Positions 19,745 to 29,891 of a DNA stretch of 64,000 bases are shown piece after piece. Under the pieces are notes generated by a model that saw only the letters and a program-made list of their open reading frames with translations, was not told where the DNA came from and did not search any database. The DNA lies in NCBI RefSeq assembly GCF_003315175.1, contig NZ_QNRQ01000006.1, positions 124,001 to 188,000 on the forward strand, read 5' to 3'. Position 1 is the first letter of the stretch. Each line of letters opens with the position of its first letter. The translations under genes were made by a program, and so were the position numbers. The stretch comes from Eoetvoesiella caeni. GTDB taxonomy: Bacteria > Pseudomonadota > Gammaproteobacteria > Burkholderiales > Burkholderiaceae_B.

Positions 19745-20584
19745 ATGAGCTCAACCTTGCTCTGCGGGCGCTTCGAGTTGTCACTCGAGCGCCCTTTGAT
19801 AATGGGGATCGTCAATGTCACCCCAGACTCCTTTTCCGATGGCGCCCTGCATCTTGATGCAGATGCCGCCATTGCACATGGCCTGCGCCTGATCGATGAA
19901 GGCGCCGATCTTCTTGATATCGGCGCCGAGTCCACGCGCCCCGGCGCCGCCCCGGTATCCCTGGACGACGAACTCCAGCGCCTGCTGCCCGTCATCGAGG
20001 CGCTGCGCGACAGCGGCGTGCCGCTTTCCATCGACACATTCAAGCCGCCCGTCATGCGGCATGTGCTGGATGCGGGGGCCGACATGATCAACGATATTTA
20101 CGCTTTTCGCCAGCCGGGTGCGCTGGATGCCGTGGCGCAATCGCGTTGCGGCCTTTGCGTCATGCACATGCAGGGCGAACCGCGTACCATGCAGCAGGCG
20201 CCGCGCTACGAAGATGTAGTGCAGGAAGTGCGCGGATTTCTGCTGGCGCGTGTCGGGGCCATGCGGGAGAAAGGCATTCAGCCTGAACGTATACTGCTGG
20301 ATCCGGGCTTCGGCTTCGGGAAAACCCCCGCGCAAAATTATTTGCTGTTGCGCCAATTGGCGCAATTGCAGTTCGAGACCTACCCCTGGCTGGTGGCCTT
20401 GTCGCGCAAGTCGATGATCGGCCACATAACGGGCCGCCCCGCGTCGGAGCGGCTGGGCGGCAGCATTGCCGGAGCGCTGGCGGGCATTGCCCGGGGGGCA
20501 AAAATGGTGCGCGTGCACGATGTTGCCGCGACAGTCGACGCCATCAAAGTGTGGCAAACCGTAGAACATGGAGTGTCTGAATGA
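19745..20584 (+). CDS. folP: Dihydropteroate synthase
   Basis: FolP condenses p-aminobenzoate with 6-hydroxymethyl-dihydropterin diphosphate in folate synthesis; it is the sulfonamide target. The 279-residue protein has [26 protein letters not shown], the DPGFGFGKT loop and [11 protein letters not shown] with the C-terminal RVHDV. All key motifs are intact. Its stop overlaps the glmM start (ATGA), indicating coupled translation, as in E. coli ftsH-folP-glmM. Confidence 0.96.
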   Translation: MSSTLLCGRFELSLERPLIMGIVNVTPDSFSDGALHLDADAAIAHGLRLIDEGADLLDIGAESTRPGAAPVSLDDELQRLLPVIEALRDSGVPLSIDTFKPPVMRHVLDAGADMINDIYAFRQPGALDAVAQSRCGLCVMHMQGEPRTMQQAPRYEDVVQEVRGFLLARVGAMREKGIQPERILLDPGFGFGKTPAQNYLLLRQLAQLQFETYPWLVALSRKSMIGHITGRPASERLGGSIAGALAGIARGAKMVRVHDVAATVDAIKVWQTVEHGVSE

Positions 20585-21930
20585 GTAAGCGCAAATATTT
20601 TGGCACCGACGGGGTGCGCGGCGAGGTTGGCGGCCCAACCATCAACCCTGAATTCGCCCTGCGCCTTGGCTATGCGGCCGGACGGGTGTTTGCGCAGCGG
20701 CATAACCCCGAGAAAGGCCGGCCTACCGTAATCATCGGCAAGGACACGCGTATTTCGGGCTATATGCTCGAGTCCGCCCTCGAGGCCGGCTTGTCGGCGG
20801 CGGGGGTCGATGTGTTGCTGGCCGGCCCGATTCCAACACCTGCGGTGGCTTATTTGACCCGTACGTTGCGCCTGGTCGCCGGTATAGTCATCAGCGCCTC
20901 GCATAATCCGTACAACGACAACGGCATCAAGTTTTTCTCGGCCCAGGGCATGAAGCTGCCCGACGATGTCGAAGCCCAGATCGAGGCCGCCATCGACGAA
21001 CCCCTGGGATGCGTCGGTTCGGAGGCCCTTGGCAGGGCAAGGCGCATCGACGATGCCGCGGGCCGGTATATCGAATTCTGCAAAAGCACCTTCCCCAACG
21101 AGCTTGACCTCTCGGGCATGAAGATCGTCGTCGATGCCGCCCATGGCGCCGCGTACCACATTGCGCCGCCGGTTTTCCGTGAACTGGGGGCCGAGGTCCA
21201 TGCCATAGGCTGCCAGCCCGACGGCTTCAATATCAATGAAGGCGTGGGCGCCATGCATCCCGAGCGCCTGGTCGAAGAAGTCAGGGCGCAAAATGCAACG
21301 CTGGGCATCGCGCTGGATGGCGATGCCGACCGCCTGCAAATGGTGGACGCTTCCGGGCGCCTGTACAACGGCGACGAGCTCCTGTATGCCATTGTGCGCG
21401 GCCGCATGGCCAGCAAGCCCGTAGAGGGCGTTGTCGGCACTTTGATGACCAATTTCGGCTTCGAGAAGGAAATGCAAAGGCTGGGCATCGGTTTCGAGCG
21501 CGCCAATGTCGGCGACCGGTATGTGCTGGAAGGCATGCAAAAACACGGTTGGCTGTACGGCGGGGAAAGTTCGGGCCACTTATTGTGTCTGGATTGCCAC
21601 ACTACCGGGGACGGTATTATTGCCGCGCTGCAAGTACTGACTTCCATGCGCCGCAGCGGCGAGACTTTGGCCGAGCAGGTTGCAGACCTTAAGATGTATC
21701 CGCAAAAAATGGTCAATGTGCCGCTGGCGCCGGGGCTGGACTGGCAGTCGCACGCGGGCTTGCAAGAAGCAACAAGCCGCGTCGAGCAGCAATTGCAGGG
21801 CCGTGGGCGGGTATTGATCCGCGCTTCAGGTACCGAACCCAAGCTGCGCCTGATGGTCGAGGCCGAGGACGCGGCGTTGGCCGAGCAGGGTGTGCGTGAA
21901 TTGGTTGCAGTGAGTTTAACAACGCGGTAA
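20581..21930 (+). CDS. glmM: Phosphoglucosamine mutase
   Basis: GlmM converts glucosamine-6-phosphate to glucosamine-1-phosphate for UDP-GlcNAc, peptidoglycan and LPS synthesis. The 449-residue protein has the phosphoserine loop [11 protein letters not shown] with catalytic Ser107, the metal loop LDGDADR, the sugar-binding [12 protein letters not shown] and the phosphate-binding [10 protein letters not shown] near the end. Length is typical. It closes the ftsH-folP-glmM run. Confidence 0.97.
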   Translation: MSKRKYFGTDGVRGEVGGPTINPEFALRLGYAAGRVFAQRHNPEKGRPTVIIGKDTRISGYMLESALEAGLSAAGVDVLLAGPIPTPAVAYLTRTLRLVAGIVISASHNPYNDNGIKFFSAQGMKLPDDVEAQIEAAIDEPLGCVGSEALGRARRIDDAAGRYIEFCKSTFPNELDLSGMKIVVDAAHGAAYHIAPPVFRELGAEVHAIGCQPDGFNINEGVGAMHPERLVEEVRAQNATLGIALDGDADRLQMVDASGRLYNGDELLYAIVRGRMASKPVEGVVGTLMTNFGFEKEMQRLGIGFERANVGDRYVLEGMQKHGWLYGGESSGHLLCLDCHTTGDGIIAALQVLTSMRRSGETLAEQVADLKMYPQKMVNVPLAPGLDWQSHAGLQEATSRVEQQLQGRGRVLIRASGTEPKLRLMVEAEDAALAEQGVRELVAVSLTTR

Positions 21931-21995
21931 CTTAGATATCGAATACTTGAAACATTACGCGTGCATAATTGCCGGATGTTTGTGGAGCCTTATCT

Positions 21996-22778
21996 ATGAT
22001 AGAACTTGCGCGAGTACTACCCGATGCCAGCAATTCCGCTGCTTGGCCCAATCCAACAGGCGGCGGACTTGTCCTAGGGCTTGCCCGCACCAATGAAGAA
22101 CTTGAAGCCATCCAGCGCATGCGCTACAAGATCTTCACAGAAGACATGAACGTAGTGTTTCCCGAAGCGCTGGACGGGGTGGATTCCGACCGTTTCGACC
22201 CCTGGTGCGAGCACATCATGGTCAAAGAGGTCGATTCCGGCCGCGTGGTGGGCACGTATCGCTTGCTTAGCCCCGCCAATGCCGTGAAAGCGGGCGGCTA
22301 CTACTCCGAATCCGAGTTCGATATTTCCTCACTGGACTCCCTGCGCGGCCAAATGGCCGAAGTGGGGCGCTCGTGCATCCATGCCGATTACCGCAACGGT
22401 TCTGTCATTATGCTGCTGTGGTCGGGCATTGCCGCCCTGATGCAGCAAGATGGGTTCCGGTATGTGCTTGGCTGTGCCAGCGTCAGCCTGCGCGACGATG
22501 GCGTAACGGCTGCCGAAGTATGGCGGCTGGCCCGCAAGATGTTGAACAAGAACACCGGCCAGCCCATAGTCGAACCGCGCCACCGTTATCCGGTCGAGCG
22601 TCTTAATAGCGAACTGCCTGCCCGCGTGCCCCCGTTGATCAAAGGCTACCTGAAACTGGGCGCCACCATTTGCGGCGAACCCGCTTGGGACCCCGACTTC
22701 AATGCGGCGGACTTTCCCATTTTGCTGGACCTGGAAAGCATGGATCCGCGTTACCGGCGCCATTTCGGCTTGGCCTGA
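21996..22778 (+). CDS. olsB: OlsB-like acyl-ACP N-acyltransferase (ornithine lipid synthesis)
   Basis: A 260-residue GNAT-fold protein of the OlsB group, which N-acylates ornithine using 3-hydroxyacyl-ACP in the first step of ornithine lipid synthesis. Seen are LARTNEELEAIQRMRYKIFTEDM near residue 30, VVGTYRLLSP and AEVGRSCIHADYR, all characteristic of OlsB/hemolysin-type acyltransferases. ATG 21996 follows GGAG at 21984. Ornithine lipids are phosphorus-free and made under phosphate limitation in many bacteria, which fits the neighbouring phosphate genes, although I see no Pho box here. No olsA partner is nearby. Confidence 0.78.
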   Translation: MIELARVLPDASNSAAWPNPTGGGLVLGLARTNEELEAIQRMRYKIFTEDMNVVFPEALDGVDSDRFDPWCEHIMVKEVDSGRVVGTYRLLSPANAVKAGGYYSESEFDISSLDSLRGQMAEVGRSCIHADYRNGSVIMLLWSGIAALMQQDGFRYVLGCASVSLRDDGVTAAEVWRLARKMLNKNTGQPIVEPRHRYPVERLNSELPARVPPLIKGYLKLGATICGEPAWDPDFNAADFPILLDLESMDPRYRRHFGLA

Positions 22779-22816
22779 ATCGGCTCGGCCTGAACACAAG
22801 CCCGGGCAAAGCCCAA

Positions 22817-24304
22817 TTACACTTCCAGCAACGCAAGCTCGAAGTCGGTTTTTTTCCATTCGCCAGCCTCGGCCCGCAGCGAATACTCCGACAGCGCGTG
22901 TGTGGCCAGCCAGGATTTGCTGGCCAGAATTTTCACATTCTTCCCGTCGGCCTCTACCCGGATGGGAAGCTTGGGCATGTTTTCCCTGCGTCGCGACAAA
23001 AGCACGGCCAGCCGCAGGCAAAGCAGGGCAAGCCATTGGGCGCGCGTGGCATCCTGGGTGCCGAGCTTGCTAAGCTTGGTGTGATGGCCCAGCGCAAACC
23101 ACGCCAACAGTATTTGGTCGTCATTGGAAAAGCCGGGCATGTCGGCGTGTTCAAGTATGTAGGCGCTATGCTTGTGGTAGTCGGAATGGGCTATCGACAT
23201 GCCGATTTCATGCAGGTCGGCCGCCCAGCCCAGAATGCGCGTGAAGTCTTCTTTTTCGGTTTCGTCGACGGCCAGCGGTTGATACAGGCGCAGGGCGATC
23301 TGCCTGACTCGGGCCGCCTGGTGCGCGTCGGCGTTGTAGCGCTTAAGAAACTGCACCACAGTTTCGTCGCGCTTGTCATGTTTGGAATCCCGGCCCAGAA
23401 GGTCGTACAGCACGCCGACGCGCAAGGCGCCTTCGCCCGGCAACATGGTTTCGATCTTCAGTTCGTAAAAGGCCGCCAGCATAATGGCCAGCCCGCCGGC
23501 CAATACCGGTGCGCGCGAGGCCTTCAGCCCCGGCAGCGAGTCGACATTGACCTTGCCTTCTTTGACGAGCAAAGCCTTCAGTTGCTCCATGCCGTCCAGG
23601 GTAATACCTTTTTTGGCCATGCCCCCGTCCAGCAGGACGGCAAGCAGCCCTTTGGCTGTGCCCGACGAACCGTAGGCTTCTTGCCAGCCGGTTTTGCGGT
23701 AGCGCTTGGAGATGCTTTCGAACTCGCGCCGCGCCGCCAGTTGCGCCTGTTCCATACGGGCCGCCGTGACGCAGCCGTCGGCAAAGAACTGCCGGGTGAA
23801 GCTGACGCAGCCCATATACAAAGAAGACAGCCTTAGCGGTTCGTAGCTTTTGCCGATAATGACTTCGGTGGACCCGCCGCCGATGTCGATGACCAGGCGT
23901 TGATTGTCCGATGGCGGCAGCTCGTTGGCCACTCCCGAGAAAATCAGGCGGGCCTCTTCGTGGCCGGCAATGACTTCTATGGGAAATCCCAATGCTTTCT
24001 CGGCCCGGGGCAGGAACTGCGCGACGTTGCGGGCCACGCGAAAGGTGTTGGTGGCCACGGCCCGCACGTTGTGTTGCGGAAAGCCCGAGAGGCGTTCGCC
24101 ATAGCGCTTCAGGACCATAATTGCCCGTTCTATCGATTCGTCGTCCAGGACGTTGTCCGGGCCGAGGCCGGCGGCCAGCCGTACAGATTCTTTCAGCCTG
24201 TCGACGGCGTAAATCTGGGCATTGCCTTCATGTTGTACGACACGCCCGATAGAAAGGCGAAAACTGTTCGATCCGAGGTCGACCGCGGCAAGAAGTTGGT
24301 CCAT
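22817..24304 (-). CDS. ppx: Exopolyphosphatase (Ppx/GppA family)
   Basis: Hydrolyses polyphosphate (and possibly pppGpp) to phosphate. The 495-residue protein has the sugar-kinase/Hsp70 fold motifs AAVDLGSNSFRL at the N-terminus and VIDIGGGSTEVIIG, with SLYMGCVSFTRQFF, and a C-terminal HD-like helical domain (LHEIGMSIAHSDYHKHSAYIL). It is divergent from ppk, so synthesis and breakdown of polyphosphate are encoded back to back. Confidence 0.93.
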   Translation of the reverse strand: MDQLLAAVDLGSNSFRLSIGRVVQHEGNAQIYAVDRLKESVRLAAGLGPDNVLDDESIERAIMVLKRYGERLSGFPQHNVRAVATNTFRVARNVAQFLPRAEKALGFPIEVIAGHEEARLIFSGVANELPPSDNQRLVIDIGGGSTEVIIGKSYEPLRLSSLYMGCVSFTRQFFADGCVTAARMEQAQLAARREFESISKRYRKTGWQEAYGSSGTAKGLLAVLLDGGMAKKGITLDGMEQLKALLVKEGKVNVDSLPGLKASRAPVLAGGLAIMLAAFYELKIETMLPGEGALRVGVLYDLLGRDSKHDKRDETVVQFLKRYNADAHQAARVRQIALRLYQPLAVDETEKEDFTRILGWAADLHEIGMSIAHSDYHKHSAYILEHADMPGFSNDDQILLAWFALGHHTKLSKLGTQDATRAQWLALLCLRLAVLLSRRRENMPKLPIRVEADGKNVKILASKSWLATHALSEYSLRAEAGEWKKTDFELALLEV

Positions 24305-24497
24305 TTGGCTGGGCTTGATATTGATACCCCCGGATTATAAGGACGGAATGGAATTAGCGTTTTAGATGCGGTTCTTGCGCTGCGTTTGGCGTATGCATTT
24401 GTCCTGCGCGCGTGGCCGGGCTTGAGCACGGCGCGGTGTGGCGTAATAAAAACAATGCCGGATTCTATTTCCACCTTATTGACCTTGTGTGTGCCGT

Positions 24498-24515
24498 CTG
24501 TCATGGTACTGTAAA
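24498..24515 (+). promoter_or_regulatory. Pho box upstream of ppk
   Basis: Two direct repeats, CTGTCAT (24498-24504) and CTGTAAA (24509-24515), are separated by four bases (GGTA), matching the PhoB-binding layout. A TAAAAC at 24526-24531 lies at the right distance for a -10 element of a PhoB-dependent promoter reading into ppk. The match to the known consensus is strong by eye. Confidence 0.75.
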
Positions 24516-24562
24516 TATTATGCAGTAAAACATAGCGTCATTTTCCTTAGCCTTGGATATCT

Positions 24563-26647
24563 ATGCCGCCTATTTTCGCGCCGCCGCCCGCCGAACCTTT
24601 ATTGCTCAATCGCGAGCTGTCCCTGCTTAAGTTCAACGAGCGGGTGTTGTCCATGGCCGAATACGATTCAACGCCGCTGCTTGAACGCCTGCGTTATTTG
24701 TGCATAGTCAGTTCCAATCTGGACGAGTTCTTCGAAATTCGCATTTCCAGCATCAAAGAGCAATTGGCCCAGCACTCGACGGTGGTGGGCGACGACGGCT
24801 ACACGCCCGCCGAAGCCTTCGAACTCGTGCAGGTGGCGGCTCGCCGTCTTATCGAAAGACAGAACAGCCTGCTTATCGACGCGGTCCTGCCCAGCCTGGA
24901 AAAAGAAGGCATAGGATTGTCCGACTCTGAAACTTGGTCGGACGAGCAGCGTCATTGGGCTCATACCACTTTCATCAGCCAGATCATGCCCTTGCTCACT
25001 CCTATCGGGCTCGATCCGGCGCACCCATTTCCGCGGGTGTATAACAAAAGCCTGAATTTCATTGTCTCGCTTTCGGGGGCCGATGCGTTCGAGCGCAAGT
25101 CCTCTATTGCCATAGTCCAGGCGCCGCGCGCCCTGCCGCGCATCATGAGAATGCCCGACGAAATCTCCGGCATTCCGCACGGCTATATGCTGCTGACCAC
25201 CATCATCAGCGAATTCGTCGGCGAGCTGTTTCCCGGCATGGAAGTCAACGGCTGCTATCAGTGGCGGGTCACACGCAATAGCGACTTGTTCGTCGATGAA
25301 GAGGAAATCACCAATCTGCGCCAGGCTCTGCAGGGCGAACTGTCGCAGCGCAATTTCGGGGCGGCCGTACGGCTGGAAGTCGATCACGTCATGCCCGAGA
25401 AGCTGGCAAAATTCTTGCAGCGCGAATTTTCGCTCGAAGAGCACGATACTTATCGAGTAACCGGGCCGGTCAATCTGTCCCGCCTGATGCAGTTGTGCAA
25501 TGTGGTCGAGCGTCCCGATTTGCTGTTTCCGGAATACCGGCCCAAGGTGCCGGCACCCTTCGAGGCGGGCTGCGAAACTCCCAGCCAGATGTTCGAGGCC
25601 ATCGCCCAGCGCGACCACCTGCTGCACCACCCCTATCAGTCGTTCCAGCCTGTGCTGGACTTTCTGACAGCGGCTGCCGTAGATCCCGATGTCGTCGCCA
25701 TCAAGCAGACCATTTACCGCACGGGCGAGGATTCCGACCTGATGAGCTTGCTGGTGGGGGCCGCCAAGGCGGGCAAAGAGGTTACCGTCATTGTCGAACT
25801 CATGGCCCGGTTCGATGAACAAACCAACATTACCTGGGCCGCCAAGCTGGAAGCGGTGGGCGCGCATGTCAGCTATGGCGTGGTGGGGCACAAGACGCAT
25901 GCCAAGATGGCTTTGGTACTGCGCCGCGAAAAAGGCCATTTGCGGCGCTATGGGCACCTGGGCACGGGCAACTATCACCAGAAGACGGCGCGTCTTTATA
26001 CCGATTTCGGCTTATTGACCGCTAATCCGCGCATCTGCGAGGACATGGACAAGATTTTTTCGCTGCTGACCGGTCTGGGGGCGCGCCGGCGCCTGAAGCT
26101 GTTGCTGCAGTCGCCTTTTACCTTGCACGAAACCATGGTGGCCATGATCCAGTCCGAAGCGGCGAATGCGCGCGAGGGTAAAAAGGCGTGCATCATGGCC
26201 AAAATGAATTCGCTGCTTGAGCCCATCGTCATTCAAGAGCTTTATAAAGCCAGCCAGGCCGGCGTCAGGATCGACCTTGTCGTGCGGGGCGCGTGTGCCT
26301 TGCGCGCGGGCGTGGCGGGCTTGTCCGAGAATATCCAGGTGCGTTCCATTGTGGGCCGCTTTCTCGAGCATTCGCGAGTGTTTTATTTTTATGCCGATGG
26401 CGCCGAAAACGTCTATCTTTCGTCTGCCGACTGGATGGACCGCAATTTTTTCCGGCGTGTTGAACTGGGTTTTCCGGTTTTGGACGCCGCATTGAAAAAA
26501 CGTGTCATAAACGAGTCATTCACCTATGCTTTGCGCGATAATCAACTGGCCTGGCGCGAACAGCCGGACGGCAGCTACATCAAGGTCAAGGGCCGGGGCA
26601 AAAGCATGAATTTGCAAAGACACTTGATGCAGGCACTGGGAAATTGA
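24563..26647 (+). CDS. ppk: Polyphosphate kinase 1
   Basis: PPK1 polymerises the ATP gamma-phosphate into polyphosphate. The 694-residue protein begins with the PPK N-terminal domain (LLNRELSLLKFNERVL) and contains the phospholipase-D-like pair of catalytic histidines, the autophosphorylated one being His446 in GHKTHAKMALVLRR, with LGTGNYHQKTARLYTDFG following and LSSADWMDRNFFRRVE near the end. Length is normal. It is preceded by a Pho box and followed by pstS. Confidence 0.97.
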   Translation: MPPIFAPPPAEPLLLNRELSLLKFNERVLSMAEYDSTPLLERLRYLCIVSSNLDEFFEIRISSIKEQLAQHSTVVGDDGYTPAEAFELVQVAARRLIERQNSLLIDAVLPSLEKEGIGLSDSETWSDEQRHWAHTTFISQIMPLLTPIGLDPAHPFPRVYNKSLNFIVSLSGADAFERKSSIAIVQAPRALPRIMRMPDEISGIPHGYMLLTTIISEFVGELFPGMEVNGCYQWRVTRNSDLFVDEEEITNLRQALQGELSQRNFGAAVRLEVDHVMPEKLAKFLQREFSLEEHDTYRVTGPVNLSRLMQLCNVVERPDLLFPEYRPKVPAPFEAGCETPSQMFEAIAQRDHLLHHPYQSFQPVLDFLTAAAVDPDVVAIKQTIYRTGEDSDLMSLLVGAAKAGKEVTVIVELMARFDEQTNITWAAKLEAVGAHVSYGVVGHKTHAKMALVLRREKGHLRRYGHLGTGNYHQKTARLYTDFGLLTANPRICEDMDKIFSLLTGLGARRRLKLLLQSPFTLHETMVAMIQSEAANAREGKKACIMAKMNSLLEPIVIQELYKASQAGVRIDLVVRGACALRAGVAGLSENIQVRSIVGRFLEHSRVFYFYADGAENVYLSSADWMDRNFFRRVELGFPVLDAALKKRVINESFTYALRDNQLAWREQPDGSYIKVKGRGKSMNLQRHLMQALGN

Positions 26648-26680
26648 ACAGCGCGGGGTAAAACACAATTCCAGATACGT

Positions 26681-26698
26681 TTGTCATGAACCTGTCAT
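26681..26698 (+). promoter_or_regulatory. Pho box upstream of pstS
   Basis: Direct repeats TTGTCAT (26681-26687) and CTGTCAT (26692-26698) with a four-base spacer match the PhoB consensus. TATTAT at 26709-26714 is spaced ten bases on, as expected for a PhoB-activated -10. The pstS start is at 26772. Confidence 0.85.
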
Positions 26699-26771
26699 AT
26701 GGCCTGTTTATTATTGATGTTGTGCAGGAATAGCCTGTTCTGATTGTTAAACAGCTCAAGAGGATTGCTCA

Positions 26772-27815
26772 ATGTTTAAACGTGTTTTATTGCAAATGTC
26801 CGTGGGTATCGCTTTTGGCGCTGCGTCGTTGGCTGCTCAAGCCGCCGACATCACCGGCGCCGGCGCTTCGTTTCCTTATCCTATTTACGCCAAATGGGCC
26901 GCTAAATACCAGGAAACCACCGGTCATCGCATTAACTACCAGTCCATTGGCTCGGGCGGCGGACAGCAGCAGATTATTGCCGGCACGGTGGATTTCGGCG
27001 CATCCGACGATCCCATGAAGGGCGACGCCCTGGAAAAAAACCAGTTGTTCCAGTTTCCCGCGATTATCGGCGGTACAGTGCCTGTCATCAACGTGAAGGG
27101 TATCGAGCCCGGCCAGCTGGTTTTGTCCGGCCCCGTGTTGGCCGATATCTTCCTGGGCAAGATCACTAAATGGGACGACAAGGCCATCAAGGCGCTGAAT
27201 CCCAAGGTCGCTTTGCCTGCCACGTCCATTATCGTGGTGCACCGCGCCGACGGCTCGGGCACGACTTTCGGCTGGACCAACTACTTGTCCAAGGCCTCTC
27301 CCGCCTGGAAAGAGCAGGTCGGCGAGGGCAAGGCTGTAAAATGGCCTTTGGGTCAGGGCGGCAAGGGTAACGAAGGCGTGGCCGCTTATGTGCGCCAGTT
27401 GACGAACTCTATCGGCTATGTCGAGTACGCCTATGCCAAGCAAAACAAGCTGGCCTGGACGCAGTTGGTCAACATGGACGGCAAGGCCGTGCAGCCTTCA
27501 CAGGAAGCGTTTGCCGCAGCCGCCGCCAACGCCGATTGGAAAAGCGCCCCCGGCATGGGCGTGATCCTTACCAACGAACCCGGCGCCGACTCGTGGCCGG
27601 TTACCTCGGCATCGTTCATCCTGTTGCGTAAAACCCAGGATAAGCCCGAGAATGGCAAAGAAGTCCTGGCCTTTTTCGACTGGGCATTCAAGAACGGCGG
27701 CGAAATGGCCAAAGAACTCGACTACGTTCCGATGCCTGAACAAGTTGTCAGCGGTATCAAGGACTTGTGGAAAACCGAGATCAAAGCCAAGGACGGTTCG
27801 GCTGTCTGGAAGTAA
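26772..27815 (+). CDS. pstS: Phosphate ABC transporter substrate-binding protein PstS
   Basis: Periplasmic high-affinity phosphate-binding protein. The 347-residue precursor has a signal peptide cleaved after AAQAA, then ITGAGASFPYPIYAKW, YQSIGSGGGQQQI and the phosphate-contacting HRADGSGTTFGWTNYL. A good AGAGGA ribosome site precedes ATG 26772. The Pho box upstream implies induction by phosphate starvation. Confidence 0.96.
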   Translation: MFKRVLLQMSVGIAFGAASLAAQAADITGAGASFPYPIYAKWAAKYQETTGHRINYQSIGSGGGQQQIIAGTVDFGASDDPMKGDALEKNQLFQFPAIIGGTVPVINVKGIEPGQLVLSGPVLADIFLGKITKWDDKAIKALNPKVALPATSIIVVHRADGSGTTFGWTNYLSKASPAWKEQVGEGKAVKWPLGQGGKGNEGVAAYVRQLTNSIGYVEYAYAKQNKLAWTQLVNMDGKAVQPSQEAFAAAAANADWKSAPGMGVILTNEPGADSWPVTSASFILLRKTQDKPENGKEVLAFFDWAFKNGGEMAKELDYVPMPEQVVSGIKDLWKTEIKAKDGSAVWK

Positions 27816-27853
27816 GTTTAGTAGAATCTAGGGTTTGTTAGTACCCAAATCCG

Positions 27854-27886
27854 GGCGGTGCTGCTGATACAGCGCCGCCTTTGTTG
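27854..27886 (+). terminator. Hairpin between pstS and pstC, probable attenuator
   Basis: GGCGGTGCTG (27854-27863) pairs with CAGCGCCGCC (27870-27879), ten pairs with one G-T and a six-base loop, followed by TTTGTTG. It sits 38 bases after pstS within the 212-base pstS-pstC gap. Partial termination or 3'-end protection here would give the usual excess of PstS over the membrane components. Confidence 0.65.
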
Positions 27887-28027
27887 CGTAACCTGCCGTG
27901 CATTTATTCACGCCTGCGATGCAACCGCATAAAAATTCGTTATTTTTCAGTTGATCGATCGCATAGATCGCACAGGAACTCGATAGCCAATGCCGTCCGT
28001 CTTTAGCGCCAGCCTAAAAGAGCCGTC

Positions 28028-28966
28028 ATGAAGAGAAGCGAAAGCGTTTTCATGGACGTTTTGTTCAAAAATGTCACCCGTATATTTGCCTTTTTGGTAT
28101 TTATTCTATTGACCGCCATCATGGTGTCGCTTGCCTATGGCAGCCGTGAAACGATTTCGACCTTCGGCCTGAGCTTTCTATGGACGAACGACTGGGATCC
28201 GGTAAACAATAGCTATGGCGCTTTGGTGCCTATCATCGGCACCGTGGCAACGTCCTTCATTGCCCTGATCATTGCCGTGCCGGTGTCGTTCGGCATTGCC
28301 ATGTTTCTTACCGAGCTTTCGCCGCCCTGGCTGCGCCGGCCGGTCGGGACCGCCATTGAAATGCTGGCGGCCATTCCCTCTATTATCTATGGCATGTGGG
28401 GCCTGTTTGTCTTCGTGCCTTTGTTCCAGCAATACATACAGCCGTATGTCATTTCGTTTTTCGAGCCCATTCCGGTTCTGAACCAGATTTTCGCGGGTCC
28501 GCCTTTCGGTATTGGTGTGTTCACCGCCGGGCTCATCCTTTCCATCATGGTCATCCCGTTCATTACCGCGGTCATGCGCGACGTGTTCGAGTTGGTGCCG
28601 CCGATGCTCAAAGAGTCGGCCTACGGCCTTGGCGGGACCACTTGGGAAGTCATGTGGAGAGTCGTGCTGCCGTATACCAAGCACGGCGTCATCGGGGGCA
28701 TTATGTTGGGCCTGGGACGCGCTCTTGGTGAAACCATGGCGGTTACTTTCGTCATCGGCAATGCGTTCAATCTGCCCAATTCGATTTTTGCGCCTTCCAA
28801 TTCCATTGCCTCGGCCCTGGCCAACGAATTCAATGAAGCGGGCGGCATGCAGAAGTCGGCGCTGCTTGAGCTGGGATTGATTCTGTTCCTTATCACTACG
28901 GTGGTTCTGGCCTTCTCCAAGGTTCTGCTGCTTCGTTTGTCCAAGAACGAAGGAACTTCGCATTAA
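28028..28966 (+). CDS. pstC: Phosphate ABC transporter permease PstC
   Basis: Inner-membrane subunit of the PstSCAB importer, 312 residues with about six membrane segments. Family motifs are [32 protein letters not shown] and the EAA-type loop [20 protein letters not shown] that contacts the ATPase, followed by [21 protein letters not shown] 28052 is an alternative start in frame. Confidence 0.95.
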   Translation: MKRSESVFMDVLFKNVTRIFAFLVFILLTAIMVSLAYGSRETISTFGLSFLWTNDWDPVNNSYGALVPIIGTVATSFIALIIAVPVSFGIAMFLTELSPPWLRRPVGTAIEMLAAIPSIIYGMWGLFVFVPLFQQYIQPYVISFFEPIPVLNQIFAGPPFGIGVFTAGLILSIMVIPFITAVMRDVFELVPPMLKESAYGLGGTTWEVMWRVVLPYTKHGVIGGIMLGLGRALGETMAVTFVIGNAFNLPNSIFAPSNSIASALANEFNEAGGMQKSALLELGLILFLITTVVLAFSKVLLLRLSKNEGTSH

Positions 28967-28979
28967 CCGGCGCCCAACT

Positions 28980-29840
28980 ATGTTCGACTCCAACTCCCTT
29001 GTCAGTTTGTCCAACCGCGTCTACAGGCGCCGGCAATGGTTCAACCGCCTTATGCTGACGCTGTCGGTGGCGGCCCTGATTTTCGGCCTGTTCTGGCTTT
29101 TCTGGATCATCCTGACTCTTATCATCAAGGGCGGCGGCGCGTTGTCCATGGCCCTGATTACGCAAAGCACGCCCGCGCCGGGCGCTGATGGCGGTTTGCT
29201 CAATGCCATTCTGGGCAGTGCCATGATGGCTGTGGTGGGTACGCTGATAGGTACTCCGGTAGGCATACTGGCAGGCACTTTCCTGGCCGAATACGGCAAG
29301 CGCGGCTGGCTGGCCCCGGCAACGCGTTTCCTCAATGATGTCCTGCTTTCGGCGCCGTCCATTATTATCGGCCTGTTCATTTATGCCATCTATGTGGCCC
29401 AGGTGGGGCATTACTCGGGTTGGGCAGGCGCATTCGCCTTGGCGATTCTTGTCATACCCGTGGTGGTGCGTTCCACCGATAACATGTTGATGCTGGTTCC
29501 CAATAGTCTGCGCGAAGCGGCCGCGGCACTGGGCTGCCCCCAGTGGCGCATCGTTACCATGATCTGCTACAGGGCGGCACGCTCGGGCATCATGACTGGC
29601 GTGCTGTTGGCCATAGCCCGGATTTCGGGCGAAACGGCGCCGCTGCTGTTCACGGCTTTGAACAACCAGTTCATGTCGGCCAATATGAACGCGCCGCTGG
29701 CCAATCTGCCAGTCGTCATCTTCCAGTATGCGGCCAGCCCCTTCGAAGACTGGAACCGCCTGGCCTGGGCCGGCGCGGTGCTGATTACCTTGTTGGTTTT
29801 GGGCATAAACATTGCCGCACGTGCGCTGTTCCGTAAATAA
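28980..29840 (+). CDS. pstA: Phosphate ABC transporter permease PstA
   Basis: Second membrane subunit of the phosphate importer, 286 residues with about six hydrophobic segments. It has GTLIGTPVGILAGTFLAEY, FLNDVLLSAPSIIIGLF and the cytoplasmic loop LREAAAALGCPQWRIVTMIC, then ARISGETAPLLFTAL, all as in PstA. It follows pstC after 13 bases. Confidence 0.95.
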   Translation: MFDSNSLVSLSNRVYRRRQWFNRLMLTLSVAALIFGLFWLFWIILTLIIKGGGALSMALITQSTPAPGADGGLLNAILGSAMMAVVGTLIGTPVGILAGTFLAEYGKRGWLAPATRFLNDVLLSAPSIIIGLFIYAIYVAQVGHYSGWAGAFALAILVIPVVVRSTDNMLMLVPNSLREAAAALGCPQWRIVTMICYRAARSGIMTGVLLAIARISGETAPLLFTALNNQFMSANMNAPLANLPVVIFQYAASPFEDWNRLAWAGAVLITLLVLGINIAARALFRK

Positions 29841-29891
29841 ACCGAATTAAATCATCGGTCCGCTTTGGCGGGCCTGTGCTTGGAATTGAAT

